Source: Roseibium polysiphoniae (GTDB lineage: Bacteria; Pseudomonadota; Alphaproteobacteria; Rhizobiales; Stappiaceae). Taken from it: 64,000 bases of DNA. The stretch lies in NCBI RefSeq assembly GCF_014842925.1, contig NZ_JACYXJ010000003.1, positions 639,344-703,343 of the forward strand. The letters run 5' to 3'. Under the pieces are notes generated by a model. It did no database searches, was not told the origin of the DNA, and worked only from the letters and a program-made list of their open reading frames with translations. Shown here piece after piece: positions 43,170 to 51,760 of this stretch. The translations under genes were made by a program, and so were the position numbers. Position 1 is the first letter of the stretch. The number at the start of each line of letters is the position of its first letter.

Positions 43170-43880
43170 CTATAACGTGACGGTTGAACGGCGCCATTCA
43201 CCAAGAGCGATACGCCCCATCCACATGAGGGGATCGATTACCGAAAGGCCCTCCACCGGAACGAATCCGGGCGTTGAATATTCGAGTGGAATGGGCTCAT
43301 AAAATTCCAGCTCAACGCCATTTTCAGAATAATAGGTCGGATCAAACAGGTCCCGGCCGCCAGGCGCATTGGAGTAGATATTAGCGCCGACTTCCTTGGA
43401 AATTAAACAGGCCCACTCGCCAGGTCCGGCGGTTTCCGGAAGACGAATGTCCAATTCCGATAGCCTGTGCAATTCGGTTTCAATGCCGAGGTGCTGGCAG
43501 GTTTCTTGGATGATAGCAGTGTTGAGATCGGCTATCGTTCGCGTTGGCTCGTTAAGGCAAACCTCGATGAGACCCATGGTTTCATCAAAAAACGGCGCCG
43601 CTTTTTCATAGACGCGAAGCTTATCTTTTAGTTCGTTGCGCCAGTCGTTTTGCAGTATTTCGGCCTCACAAATCGCGTCGTTGCTGGCACCCTTGACGAC
43701 CGGAACCGCAACATAGCCCCACTCGGTATCTCTGTTCAGAATTCGGTTTCGGCTCACCCACGATTTGCGCGAAAATTTTGGTGTATCAAAAATGATCCAG
43801 TGATCGCACTGTCCAATATGCCGGAATTGTTGAGCATAGGGAAAGAAATAGGGTTGCATTATGCCTAAGCGATAGGTCAC
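43170..43880 (-). CDS. WbqC family protein
   Basis: A 236-residue protein starting MTYRLGIMQPYFFPYAQQFR, the WbqC hallmark, with KSWVSRNRILNRDTEWGYVA. Start is GTG at 43880; family members begin a few residues before IMQPYFFPY. WbqC proteins occur next to DegT-type aminotransferases in O-antigen loci and are thought to act on modified sugars. Such a neighbour lies directly upstream here. Confidence 0.85.
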   Translation of the reverse strand: MTYRLGIMQPYFFPYAQQFRHIGQCDHWIIFDTPKFSRKSWVSRNRILNRDTEWGYVAVPVVKGASNDAICEAEILQNDWRNELKDKLRVYEKAAPFFDETMGLIEVCLNEPTRTIADLNTAIIQETCQHLGIETELHRLSELDIRLPETAGPGEWACLISKEVGANIYSNAPGGRDLFDPTYYSENGVELEFYEPIPLEYSTPGFVPVEGLSVIDPLMWMGRIALGEWRRSTVTL

Positions 43881-43958
43881 TTGATGTCCTGCATTGTCCA
43901 GAAACTTTGTTTCGGGGTGTATTGGAGCAAAATCAATATGGATCTAAGTTTTTAGTGT

Positions 43959-45143
43959 TCATGAGCAAAATATTTCTGTATTTTTCGATGCGGTTCCCGA
44001 TTTTTCAAGTATTTGTAATAGAATATCTTCGATTTGATTGTCAGAAAGCCGTTTCATGCCCGGGTGACTTGGCACATTGACAATCCGGTCAAATATATCT
44101 GAAGCGACCGTAAGATCGGCGATCGGCCGATAGTATTTTCCAATAACGAAGAGGTCGTTGGACAGGCATTCACTTTGAACGCAATGCGGCGCGACGAGCG
44201 GGAAGCCCATCGTGACTAAATCGCTTTCCAGGAGTGGAGCATATCCGAGCTTCTTCCCGATGTCCCGAATTCTGCGATTTTGTTCTTGGTAAAGGGGCAG
44301 CCAGCGGGGGGAATCTTCAAGGCGCATCAAGAGCGCCGCGCATGCGACTTCGGACAGTTTTCCATTATTCACCCAGAATCGTGCCTCGTGCTCGGAGAGC
44401 GGTTGATACTCGATCAGGCGCAGAAAGTGTTCGTAATCTTCAGCCGGCACCACGGCAAGGCCGCCTTCGCCAAAACCATATGGTTTTGTATGGTGCAAAC
44501 TGAAGGATTGATAGGGGAGGTCGGGGATATCTGTATGAATACCGGCAGCGTTATCAATCAGAAGGGGTTTTCCGGTCGCCGCACGCCAATCCACAAAAGG
44601 CTGAAAATCATCCAGGAGGCCGAACGGATTGGTTACCACCAGGCCATCGAAACTGTTCGGATCCAGACGGGCCAAGGATTCTATGGACAGCACGCCACGA
44701 TGATCACAGTCGACTTTAATTGAATCAGCGAAGAGGCCTCTATTGGTGTTGGCAAATCCGAATGCGCTTACGCACCATTTCAAGGGCCGACCCGCGCGAA
44801 CGTTGTGAATTCCAGCCAGCGCCTCAAGTGCAATGCCGCCATTCGCACAGGGAATGACTCTTTTGTCAATCAGCCCTTGAAACAGATCTTCATACGATTG
44901 TGTCAAAGCATACCAAGCCGGACCACGGTTGGACCAGCGGTTAAAACGCTGAGCCCCCTCAAGAAACCGAGCCAGATCGGAGGCGTCGAAGGCCTTTTTC
45001 TCTGCAAAGGAAATAACGCCCGCAGCCTCGATGAGTTCGTTTGCCGGGAAATGCCTGAGAGCATTTCTCATGGCCATATCGACACATGCAAGCTTCTCAG
45101 CTCCTTTTGCTTGATATTTGTAGAGCGACGGTCCAACGACCAT
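43959..45143 (-). CDS. DegT/DnrJ/EryC1/StrS-type aminotransferase-like protein
   Basis: About 394 residues with the PLP fold of sugar aminotransferases. The Schiff-base lysine is in SLHHTKPYGFGEGG (near residue 235), and CVSAFGFANTNRG and VTNPFGLLDD line the cofactor site. The N-terminal 60 residues are not typical of the family. The ATG at 45143 with GGAGG eight bases ahead is clear. With WbqC next to it, it probably makes or installs an aminosugar; this is inference. Confidence 0.78.
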   Translation of the reverse strand: MVVGPSLYKYQAKGAEKLACVDMAMRNALRHFPANELIEAAGVISFAEKKAFDASDLARFLEGAQRFNRWSNRGPAWYALTQSYEDLFQGLIDKRVIPCANGGIALEALAGIHNVRAGRPLKWCVSAFGFANTNRGLFADSIKVDCDHRGVLSIESLARLDPNSFDGLVVTNPFGLLDDFQPFVDWRAATGKPLLIDNAAGIHTDIPDLPYQSFSLHHTKPYGFGEGGLAVVPAEDYEHFLRLIEYQPLSEHEARFWVNNGKLSEVACAALLMRLEDSPRWLPLYQEQNRRIRDIGKKLGYAPLLESDLVTMGFPLVAPHCVQSECLSNDLFVIGKYYRPIADLTVASDIFDRIVNVPSHPGMKRLSDNQIEDILLQILEKSGTASKNTEIFCS

Positions 45144-45310
45144 AAAAAATCCTCCGATTACGACTTCGTTACCGAACCGTCGCCAAATCAATTGGTTCCG
45201 GCGCGCTCAATATTCGAGCGAAATAAGCTCTACTGGCGTTGATCATAGGTCAAAATATCGCCCAAAGCGCGTAACGCACAATTCGGAATGAACCGATCTG
45301 GCCGATATCC

Positions 45311-46177
45311 TCAGATTTTCGGATAATCAAATAGCTCAAAATCTTCTGCATATATAGCTTCGATTATGTGCCTTTCTTGCGTGGTGTAATAGTCGCCGAC
45401 CCTCTGCGACGAAGAGGTTTTATGTGGTGAGTTCTCCTCAATTACTATGTCTCTTGTAATATTTGTTGGAAAAATTTTACTCAAGACATATGCGATATCC
45501 TCTTCAAAATTTTCGATTTTCCCGATGAAGTCGTACTTTATGATAGAACAGCACAGATGGGCCGCTTGTGGGCGCCAGTGCTGATCAAAAGCAAACAGGT
45601 TTTTTGGGAATGATTCCTTTTTTAACGCGAGCGCCTGGCAAAACTCGGAAAAAGAAACATCAGTCAGAAGCCCCTCTTCATCCTCAACGGAGATTTGGCG
45701 GATTTCCGCAAGTTCTTTTCGAAGATTGCGCATGACATTTAACTCTTTTCCTCGGGCAAATTTGTCGAGATAAGCGGAAAGGGCTCTCGAGTATGGGTCA
45801 CGCACAAAGGCAAATTTTAGAAAGTCTTTGTTTCTGATGATGCGGTCGAAATTGTCCTGGCCCAGCTGATAGGGCTTTACGAACACACTTTCATTGATTG
45901 GCCTATGCGGTCGCTTGACAACGGATTCAAAATGGTCGGGAAGCTTCTCGTCTTTAATTTCGAGCTTGGATAAGTTGGACTTCAGCGTTGTGCAAGCCGC
46001 CTTGGATACTTCTACAAAAACATACTGATTTTTTATCGAGATATTGAAATGATAATTAAACTGCTGAGGAGACATAATTTTTTTTAGTTTTTGATAGGGC
46101 GATTTACTGGGTATCATTTTCTGTTCTCGGTATGAATCAGTGTAAAGAAGTTTCGGTAGTGTGCCTGCGCTGTTCAT
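45311..46177 (-). CDS. Sulfotransferase family 2-like protein
   Basis: About 288 residues. NQYVFVEVSKAACTTLKSNL (near 55-75) is the PAPS-binding loop of carbohydrate sulfotransferases (Sulfotransfer_2), and FAFVRDPYSRALSAYLDKFA (near 125) is the 3'-phosphate site. The ATG at 46177 follows AAGGAG; a GTG six codons earlier is also possible. DNA here is AT-rich compared with the core genome, as expected for acquired cargo. Confidence 0.82.
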   Translation of the reverse strand: MNSAGTLPKLLYTDSYREQKMIPSKSPYQKLKKIMSPQQFNYHFNISIKNQYVFVEVSKAACTTLKSNLSKLEIKDEKLPDHFESVVKRPHRPINESVFVKPYQLGQDNFDRIIRNKDFLKFAFVRDPYSRALSAYLDKFARGKELNVMRNLRKELAEIRQISVEDEEGLLTDVSFSEFCQALALKKESFPKNLFAFDQHWRPQAAHLCCSIIKYDFIGKIENFEEDIAYVLSKIFPTNITRDIVIEENSPHKTSSSQRVGDYYTTQERHIIEAIYAEDFELFDYPKI

Positions 46178-46441
46178 TCGCTCCTTTCGAAACACTTAAC
46201 GTCTCCCCGTAAAGCGGGACGGTTTAACCGGATCATTTCTTTTGCGGGCCGGTTTAACTTTCTATCAGGAGTGGGGCTGACCGTCTGGACTTGCAAAATC
46301 CGTTATGCAATATGCTGCGTGAAGGGTCCATCCATAATTGGGGCCCATCAAATAGTAATGTGAGGAATTCGTCCGAAGCGACACCCCGTCTGGATTTCTG
46401 AAAACGATGATTTTAATGACTTTCCAAGTGTTTTCCCTTTC

Positions 46442-47302
46442 ATGCCAATGCCGACGGTGGTTGATTTGAAAGTCCTGATCCATTTCGGCTTCCCTAAAAC
46501 AGGGTCGTCGACCCTCCAGTATGGCCTGTTCAAACCGCTGCATGATCGCGGCATCCTGAACCTGAAGACTTGGCGTCAGGAGGATTCTACAGAACACTTG
46601 GACCGCAGACCTAGTAGCTGCCTGTTTGCCGGCGGTAAAATACTTCCAGAGTATTTGGATTTCTCTGAAAATCGCCTGAATATATTAAGCGATGAAAGCT
46701 TCACGGCTCCGATTAAGCTGCGGCAAAACAACTACGGCAACGAAATTTGTGATCCCTTCAGTTTCCCACAAAAAATTAAGGAGCAAATCGTAGCGCGTTA
46801 CGGTGGGCAAATAGAATTCATTCCAATGATTGTCATTCGGAATCAGCCACAACTGATCTTTTCGCAGTATGTCGAAGAATACAACCTGAAGAAATATAAG
46901 GGGGTGGACCTTATTTTCGATGAGAGTAATAACATATGCATCGAAGGATTTGAAATATATCAGTTCGCCAAATATATCGATATTTTGGAAAATGTATTTG
47001 GCCAAGGAAAGGTCGAAGTCTTTTTGTTTGAGGAATGGACCCGCGACCTTCAATCTTTCTGCGAAAAGCAGTCGCGGATCATTGACGTGGATACTGCTAC
47101 GATTGCAGGACTTTTGTCCAAATCTCACGAAAATAAAAAACACAAGGCCAGCGGGGGCTATTTCACCAAAGACGGCGAAACGCTTATTCCACATCTTAAC
47201 GACACCCAAATAAGTGGAATCCAAACCTTCTTTGAAAAGGATAATAGTCAGCTCAAGCGATTCATTGATGAAGCGCGATTGATAAAGTTCGGATACTTGT
47301 AA
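46442..47302 (+). CDS. Sulfotransferase-like protein
   Basis: A 286-residue protein with an N-terminal P-loop-like motif LIHFGFPKTGSSTLQYGLFK and NILSDESFTAP, PMIVIRNQPQLIFSQYVEEY (near 140), similar in plan to the protein at 41815-43011. The stop shares one base with the ATG of the following HAD-domain gene (TAATG), so the two are translationally coupled and likely act together. Start uncertain by two codons. Confidence 0.7.
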   Translation: MPMPTVVDLKVLIHFGFPKTGSSTLQYGLFKPLHDRGILNLKTWRQEDSTEHLDRRPSSCLFAGGKILPEYLDFSENRLNILSDESFTAPIKLRQNNYGNEICDPFSFPQKIKEQIVARYGGQIEFIPMIVIRNQPQLIFSQYVEEYNLKKYKGVDLIFDESNNICIEGFEIYQFAKYIDILENVFGQGKVEVFLFEEWTRDLQSFCEKQSRIIDVDTATIAGLLSKSHENKKHKASGGYFTKDGETLIPHLNDTQISGIQTFFEKDNSQLKRFIDEARLIKFGYL

Positions 47303-48444
47303 TGCGCGATCACTATCCAACCTGCTTACTTATCGGCGACAACTCAGAAAGCTTCATAGAACTTTGCCGAAGCCTTCGGTTTTCGACGCATTGTGCGTAT
47401 AAGATATTGGCGTCCGAAGCTCCGTTTGAGTTGGACAACTTCATTCACATGGAATGGAGTAAACTGGGTGCACTGGCGATAAACGCTTTGCCGGTGCGCG
47501 AGACCGTCCTTTTCATTTCCCTCATTGAGGGTCGGTTGTCTGTGAACAGCGTCTTTGTTGAGCATCAGGAGGACTATAACAAAATCCTGTGCCGGGAACT
47601 GAAGGCGGTCGCCGAAACGCTGCAGGCCACAAGCGACCAATCAAAACAGTTCTTGAAGGAATTCGTCGAAATGAATTTCTCGGGGATCAAGCGAATTCTT
47701 GATGCGGCGCCGGGCGAGCTTCGTCTTGATGTTTTAATGGATTTCGAGAGTGATCCCGTCCTTTTATCTGGTTTCGTTCGTCGCTCAAACGGCCGCGTAA
47801 GTTTGTTAGGAAATAACGAACGTGAATTATTGGTTTTTGGGACAGGCAACGAAGCAGACAAACGTTATCTATCCGAAACAATAACTTTTTCTTTTTCAAA
47901 AGACGAACGGGCAAACGAGATTCACAGCCGAATTGTTCACAATGAGTTCCAACGGCATTGGAAAGCCTACCGTGCGGCTGGTATAAATGTCCCACTGATA
48001 ATGGTTCAAAACCTGCTCGGTAGAAAAGTCCGAACCCGTTATTTTATCGATCCCAATGATATCGCATTTCTAGATGAAGAAGTGCCTAGATATATTTTTG
48101 ACTACGATGTCGTGTATTTTGACCTCGATGAGACATTGATTTGTAAAGGCAAACCTATTCAGGACTTGAGGAAATTGCTCCATGACTATCGCGATGTGAA
48201 CTACGTTTTGAAGCTCATAACTAGGCACAAATTCGACATTAAGGATACGCTCGCGAGCATCGACGTCGATCATTCGATCTTTCATGAGATTATTCCGGTG
48301 CTTCCCGATGAGAAGAAGTCATCGTTCATCGATGGGCGGGCGATCTTCATCGATAATGAATTTCCCGAGCGCCTTGATGTCAGCCAGAAATCCCAGATAC
48401 CTGTTTTAGACTTGGATCAAATCGAATTTCTGCAACGTCCCTGA
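47302..48444 (+). CDS. HAD-domain protein coupled to a sulfotransferase-like gene
   Basis: A 380-residue protein. The C-terminal third is HAD-like: DVVYFDLDETLICKGKPIQD (near 275), LKLITRHKFDIKDTLASIDV, and GRAIFIDNEFPERLDVSQKS. The N-terminal 270 residues match nothing I recognise. The coupling to the preceding gene suggests a two-protein modification step in the polysaccharide pathway. Confidence 0.6.
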   Translation: MRDHYPTCLLIGDNSESFIELCRSLRFSTHCAYKILASEAPFELDNFIHMEWSKLGALAINALPVRETVLFISLIEGRLSVNSVFVEHQEDYNKILCRELKAVAETLQATSDQSKQFLKEFVEMNFSGIKRILDAAPGELRLDVLMDFESDPVLLSGFVRRSNGRVSLLGNNERELLVFGTGNEADKRYLSETITFSFSKDERANEIHSRIVHNEFQRHWKAYRAAGINVPLIMVQNLLGRKVRTRYFIDPNDIAFLDEEVPRYIFDYDVVYFDLDETLICKGKPIQDLRKLLHDYRDVNYVLKLITRHKFDIKDTLASIDVDHSIFHEIIPVLPDEKKSSFIDGRAIFIDNEFPERLDVSQKSQIPVLDLDQIEFLQRP

Positions 48445-48592
48445 CGCAATCTGCGTTCTCGGTCGCACCGCCCGTAGTTCAGTAGAGGTGAATTGGGATA
48501 GGGCTAAACATGTGCTCGAGACTTTTGTCATATTGACCTGAGACCCAACTCTCTTCCAGCTATTTGGAGAGTTCGTCAGTTTGTTATTGGCC

Positions 48593-49432
48593 TTATGCGG
48601 CCTGTTTTTCCAGTGCCATTTTCATGGCGAATTCGATGGGCGTGATGTTGCCCAATGAGGAATGTGGCCTTTCTCGGTTATAGTCCTCCTTCCAGTCGGT
48701 GATCTGTTGGCATGCCTGGGGCAGCGAGGAAAAGAGCGTCTCGTTCAGACACTCATCCCTAAAACTGCCGTTGAAGCTCTCTACAAAGCCATTTTGCATG
48801 GGCTTGCCGGGAGCGATGTAATGCCATTCGACGCCCGTCTCCTGGCACCATTTGAGCACCGCCATACTCGTCATTTCGGTGCCATTGTCGCTGACAATCG
48901 TGTGGGGCTCTCCGCGCCGTTTGACGATGGCATCCAACTCACGTGTCATGCGCAGACCTGACAAGGATGTATCGGCCACGAGCGCCAAGCAGTCCCGGCT
49001 GAAATCATCGACGACTGCCAGAACACGGAACCGACCACCGTCCGTGAACGCGTCGGATACGAAGTCGAGGCTCCAGCGTTCATTGGTTCTTTGGGGCAGA
49101 ACAATGGGCCGCCGCGTTCCCAAAGCCCGTTTACGACCGCCGCGTTTGCGCACTTGCAACTTCTCTTCACGGTATAGCCGCCGCAGTTTCTTCTGGTTCA
49201 CGCAGAAACCCTGGCGTTCCAGCATTACGTGAATGCGCCTGTAGCCAAAGCGCCGACGTTCCGCGGCTACCTTCTTTATGGCCTTGCGCAAATGTGTATC
49301 GTCAGACCGAATGCTCGTGTAGCGCACGCTCGAGCGGTCAACTTGCAACACGGCACACACCCGCCGCTGGCTCATACCATGCGTCTTGCATAGATGAGCC
49401 ACCGTTTGCCTTCTGGCGGCGGGCGTTACCAC
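48593..49432 (-). CDS. IS3-family transposase OrfB
   Basis: A 279-residue DDE transposase: HTH_21-like [18 protein letters not shown], then the rve core with [22 protein letters not shown] and [15 protein letters not shown], followed by [15 protein letters not shown]. It starts near GTG 49432, overlapping orfA, and is normally made as an OrfAB fusion by frameshifting. Intact reading frame. Confidence 0.92.
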   Translation of the reverse strand: MVTPAARRQTVAHLCKTHGMSQRRVCAVLQVDRSSVRYTSIRSDDTHLRKAIKKVAAERRRFGYRRIHVMLERQGFCVNQKKLRRLYREEKLQVRKRGGRKRALGTRRPIVLPQRTNERWSLDFVSDAFTDGGRFRVLAVVDDFSRDCLALVADTSLSGLRMTRELDAIVKRRGEPHTIVSDNGTEMTSMAVLKWCQETGVEWHYIAPGKPMQNGFVESFNGSFRDECLNETLFSSLPQACQQITDWKEDYNRERPHSSLGNITPIEFAMKMALEKQAA

Positions 49433-49692
49433 TTTTTTGAATTCACATCCCTAAGCATCGCATTATCCAGCATCTGTTCAGCAAGAAGCTTCTTCAACTT
49501 CGCGTTCTCATCCTCCAATGCCTTCAGCTTCCTTGCGTCTGAAACGTCCATGCCACCAAATTTGGACTTGTACTTGTAGAACGACGCATTGCTGATGCCG
49601 TGCTTGCGGCAAACCTCGGCTGTCGAAATGCCGCTTTCCTGTTCCTTGATCATCGAGATGATCTGCTCGTCGCTGAAACGTGAGGATCTCAT
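49426..49692 (-). CDS. IS3-family transposase OrfA
   Basis: An 88-residue HTH_Tnp_1 protein ([20 protein letters not shown], then [20 protein letters not shown]) with a C-terminal coiled coil ([20 protein letters not shown]). GGAG is seven bases ahead of the ATG at 49692. Confidence 0.92.
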   Translation of the reverse strand: MRSSRFSDEQIISMIKEQESGISTAEVCRKHGISNASFYKYKSKFGGMDVSDARKLKALEDENAKLKKLLAEQMLDNAMLRDVNSKKW

Positions 49693-49901
49693 TATTCGTC
49701 TCCATTCATTGGGACGAACTCTACTCAAAAATGGAGGAAGAAGCGGGTCGCAGGTCAGACGCCACGCTCATTATGGTAAACGATTCCGGAAGCCAGTTTT
49801 CCTCGCTAGTCCGAGCGTGCTTTTGTCTGCTTGTTTGACCATAGTGCCTATGTTAACTACGTTGGCATTGTGCTTACAGCTAGCATCGAGGCGGGGAAAC
49901 A

Positions 49902-50897
49902 TTGAAAGCTTTAATATTTGGCGCCACGGGAAACTGCGGCACTTATTGTGCTCGGAAGTTTTTAGATGCCGGCTGGACGGTAGTCGGTGTGGGCCGTTCG
50001 GAAGCGAAGATTTGCAATGATCAATTCACCTTCGTGCGTGGCGACATCCGGGACGACGCGCTCTATTCTGACTTGCCAACAGATGTCGATCTTGTGGTGA
50101 ATTTTGCCGGGGTCCAGCCAAGTATTTTGTCGACCTCTGAAAAGACTGACTTTGCCAGCACGATGGACCAGTACGTAGGTGTCAATATTGCCGGCGTACT
50201 AAAAATCTTGGAATTCGTCAGGCAGAGCGATATCAAGTCCTACGTTTATACGACGTCCCATCGAGATTATGAAAATTATTGGAGTAACGATCACTTTCTT
50301 GAAAATGATTTGCCCCCGTCCATTAACTATAAGGGGGATCATGTCATGTACGCCATTACAAAGACGTCCGCTAAAATGATGGGCGACTACTATGGTGAAG
50401 CCTTTGATATTCGCACCTTTAACTTACGGCTTCCGATGATTTTTCTTGTGCCGGACGCGCCTTATTATCTGCATCATGGGGAAATGACCACGATGCCCTT
50501 TCTCCAGGTCATTCGCAACGCCCTTGATGGAAAGCCGCTGGAAATATGGGGCGATCCGGAAATGGTGCGGGATTACGTGCATGTCGATAATCTGTTTTCA
50601 CTGATAATCCGCTGCTTCGATTCCCAACTCGAAAGAGGCACCTTTAATGTCGGTACAGGTGAAGCTGTGACGACGGAACGCTTCATTAAAACGATTGGCG
50701 CGACTTTCGCCCCTGATCCCGAAGCGATCGACTACATTTACCGACCCGAGAAGCGGACCTATAAATGCGCGATCTATAACGTCGAAGAACAAAAACAGCT
50801 GTTAGGCTATGAACCTGTTTTACTGGAAGATATGCTGAAATGTTTGAAGAAAACCCTAGTTGATGGAAAGTATCTGGAAAAGTGGGGATGGGTCTAG
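49902..50897 (+). CDS. NAD-dependent epimerase/dehydratase
   Basis: A 331-residue extended SDR. MKALIFGATGNCGTYCARKF is the nucleotide-binding start, LVVNFAGVQPSIL follows, the catalytic YxxxK is MYAITKTSAKM (near 150), and RDYVHVDNLFSLIIRCFD and FNVGTGEAVTTERFI match sugar epimerases. It starts with TTG at 49902 after GCGGGG; no ATG fits. Probably modifies a nucleotide sugar for the capsule. Confidence 0.85.
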   Translation: MKALIFGATGNCGTYCARKFLDAGWTVVGVGRSEAKICNDQFTFVRGDIRDDALYSDLPTDVDLVVNFAGVQPSILSTSEKTDFASTMDQYVGVNIAGVLKILEFVRQSDIKSYVYTTSHRDYENYWSNDHFLENDLPPSINYKGDHVMYAITKTSAKMMGDYYGEAFDIRTFNLRLPMIFLVPDAPYYLHHGEMTTMPFLQVIRNALDGKPLEIWGDPEMVRDYVHVDNLFSLIIRCFDSQLERGTFNVGTGEAVTTERFIKTIGATFAPDPEAIDYIYRPEKRTYKCAIYNVEEQKQLLGYEPVLLEDMLKCLKKTLVDGKYLEKWGWV

Positions 50898-50971
50898 TCG
50901 GCGGCCGATAAATGGGTTGCTCGCAGTAGCGCAAAAGCGTCCGCCAATCTAGGGTTCTATCTTGACATTAA

Positions 50972-51760
50972 ATGGTGGCAGTGAGCCGGCACGGCTTGAT
51001 TGCCCTGTATGGCAGGGTGAACGAACTGAATGGTAGAAGCATGTTTGAAGTATTGATCTCATATAGTCGGCGCTGGCATATGAGATTGAGCAGGTTCCGA
51101 CGCGAAGCCAAAAAAGCTGAAAGTCGAAAATACAATACCTTAGCGAAAAAGTATTCCCACATGAATATGTGGCAAGAGTGCATAAAAAATTGTGATCTGG
51201 CTCTGAATATAAATAAAAAACAGCCTGAAACGCTTCGGATCAAAGGTGCCGGCCTTATCGAGTTGGGCCGATTTCTTGCCGCGGAAACAAATTTCCGGGG
51301 TCTAATTCGTCAGTATCCTGACTTGGCGCAGGGCTATAATGGCCTCGCGGCTGTCTATTTGAGGCAGGAACGGTACGACGAGTGCGTTGCCGCGTGCAAC
51401 GAAAGTATCCAGAGATTCCCGCCAAATACGAAAGTCGTTTTCACAAAAGGTAAGGCGCTTCTCGAATTGGGCCGAGCCAACGAGGCGGAGGCCTTCATAT
51501 CCGATTTTTTGCGTGAGAATGGATACATGGTGGAAAACCGTATAACGGACAAATTGCTTCAGGCCCACCTGCCGTTAGAGATCGCCATGTTGAGAATTAT
51601 CTGGCAAGCGCAACTAAAGCAGCAAAAATTCGAGACGGCGGCGGAAACCCAATACGATGTCATGCGAATTTCCGAGCGAGCGGCGCTTATCGGTTTGTTC
51701 GGTGGCATTGGATCGCTCGTCGTCCCTTTTGACAATTCGATTATGGGCGTGTCGACATGA
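50972..51760 (+). CDS. TPR-repeat protein
   Basis: Up to 262 residues. TPR-like helical hairpins lie at about 55-165 (NTLAKKYSHMNMWQECIKNC; LRIKGAGLIELGRFLAAETN; AQGYNGLAAVYLRQERYDEC). The N-terminus is unsure: ATG at 50972 or at 51041 (MFEVLISYSRR). The stop overlaps the start of the GT61-type gene by four bases, so it probably scaffolds that enzyme. Confidence 0.65.
   Translation: MVAVSRHGLIALYGRVNELNGRSMFEVLISYSRRWHMRLSRFRREAKKAESRKYNTLAKKYSHMNMWQECIKNCDLALNINKKQPETLRIKGAGLIELGRFLAAETNFRGLIRQYPDLAQGYNGLAAVYLRQERYDECVAACNESIQRFPPNTKVVFTKGKALLELGRANEAEAFISDFLRENGYMVENRITDKLLQAHLPLEIAMLRIIWQAQLKQQKFETAAETQYDVMRISERAALIGLFGGIGSLVVPFDNSIMGVST

Larger units (their letters stand above)
48534..49757 (-). 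mobile_element. IS3-family insertion sequence (about 1.22 kb)
   Basis: Imperfect inverted repeats begin TGACCTG at 48534-48540 and end CAGGTCA at 49751-49757, with GACCC, CTTCC and GAGTTCG further in at matching positions. It encodes orfA and orfB on the minus strand. No matching 3-4 base target duplication was visible at the ends. Confidence 0.88.

Noticed and set aside
48527..49765. Target-site duplication around the second IS
   Set aside because: The bases flanking the two ends do not match over 3-4 positions, so none is claimed.
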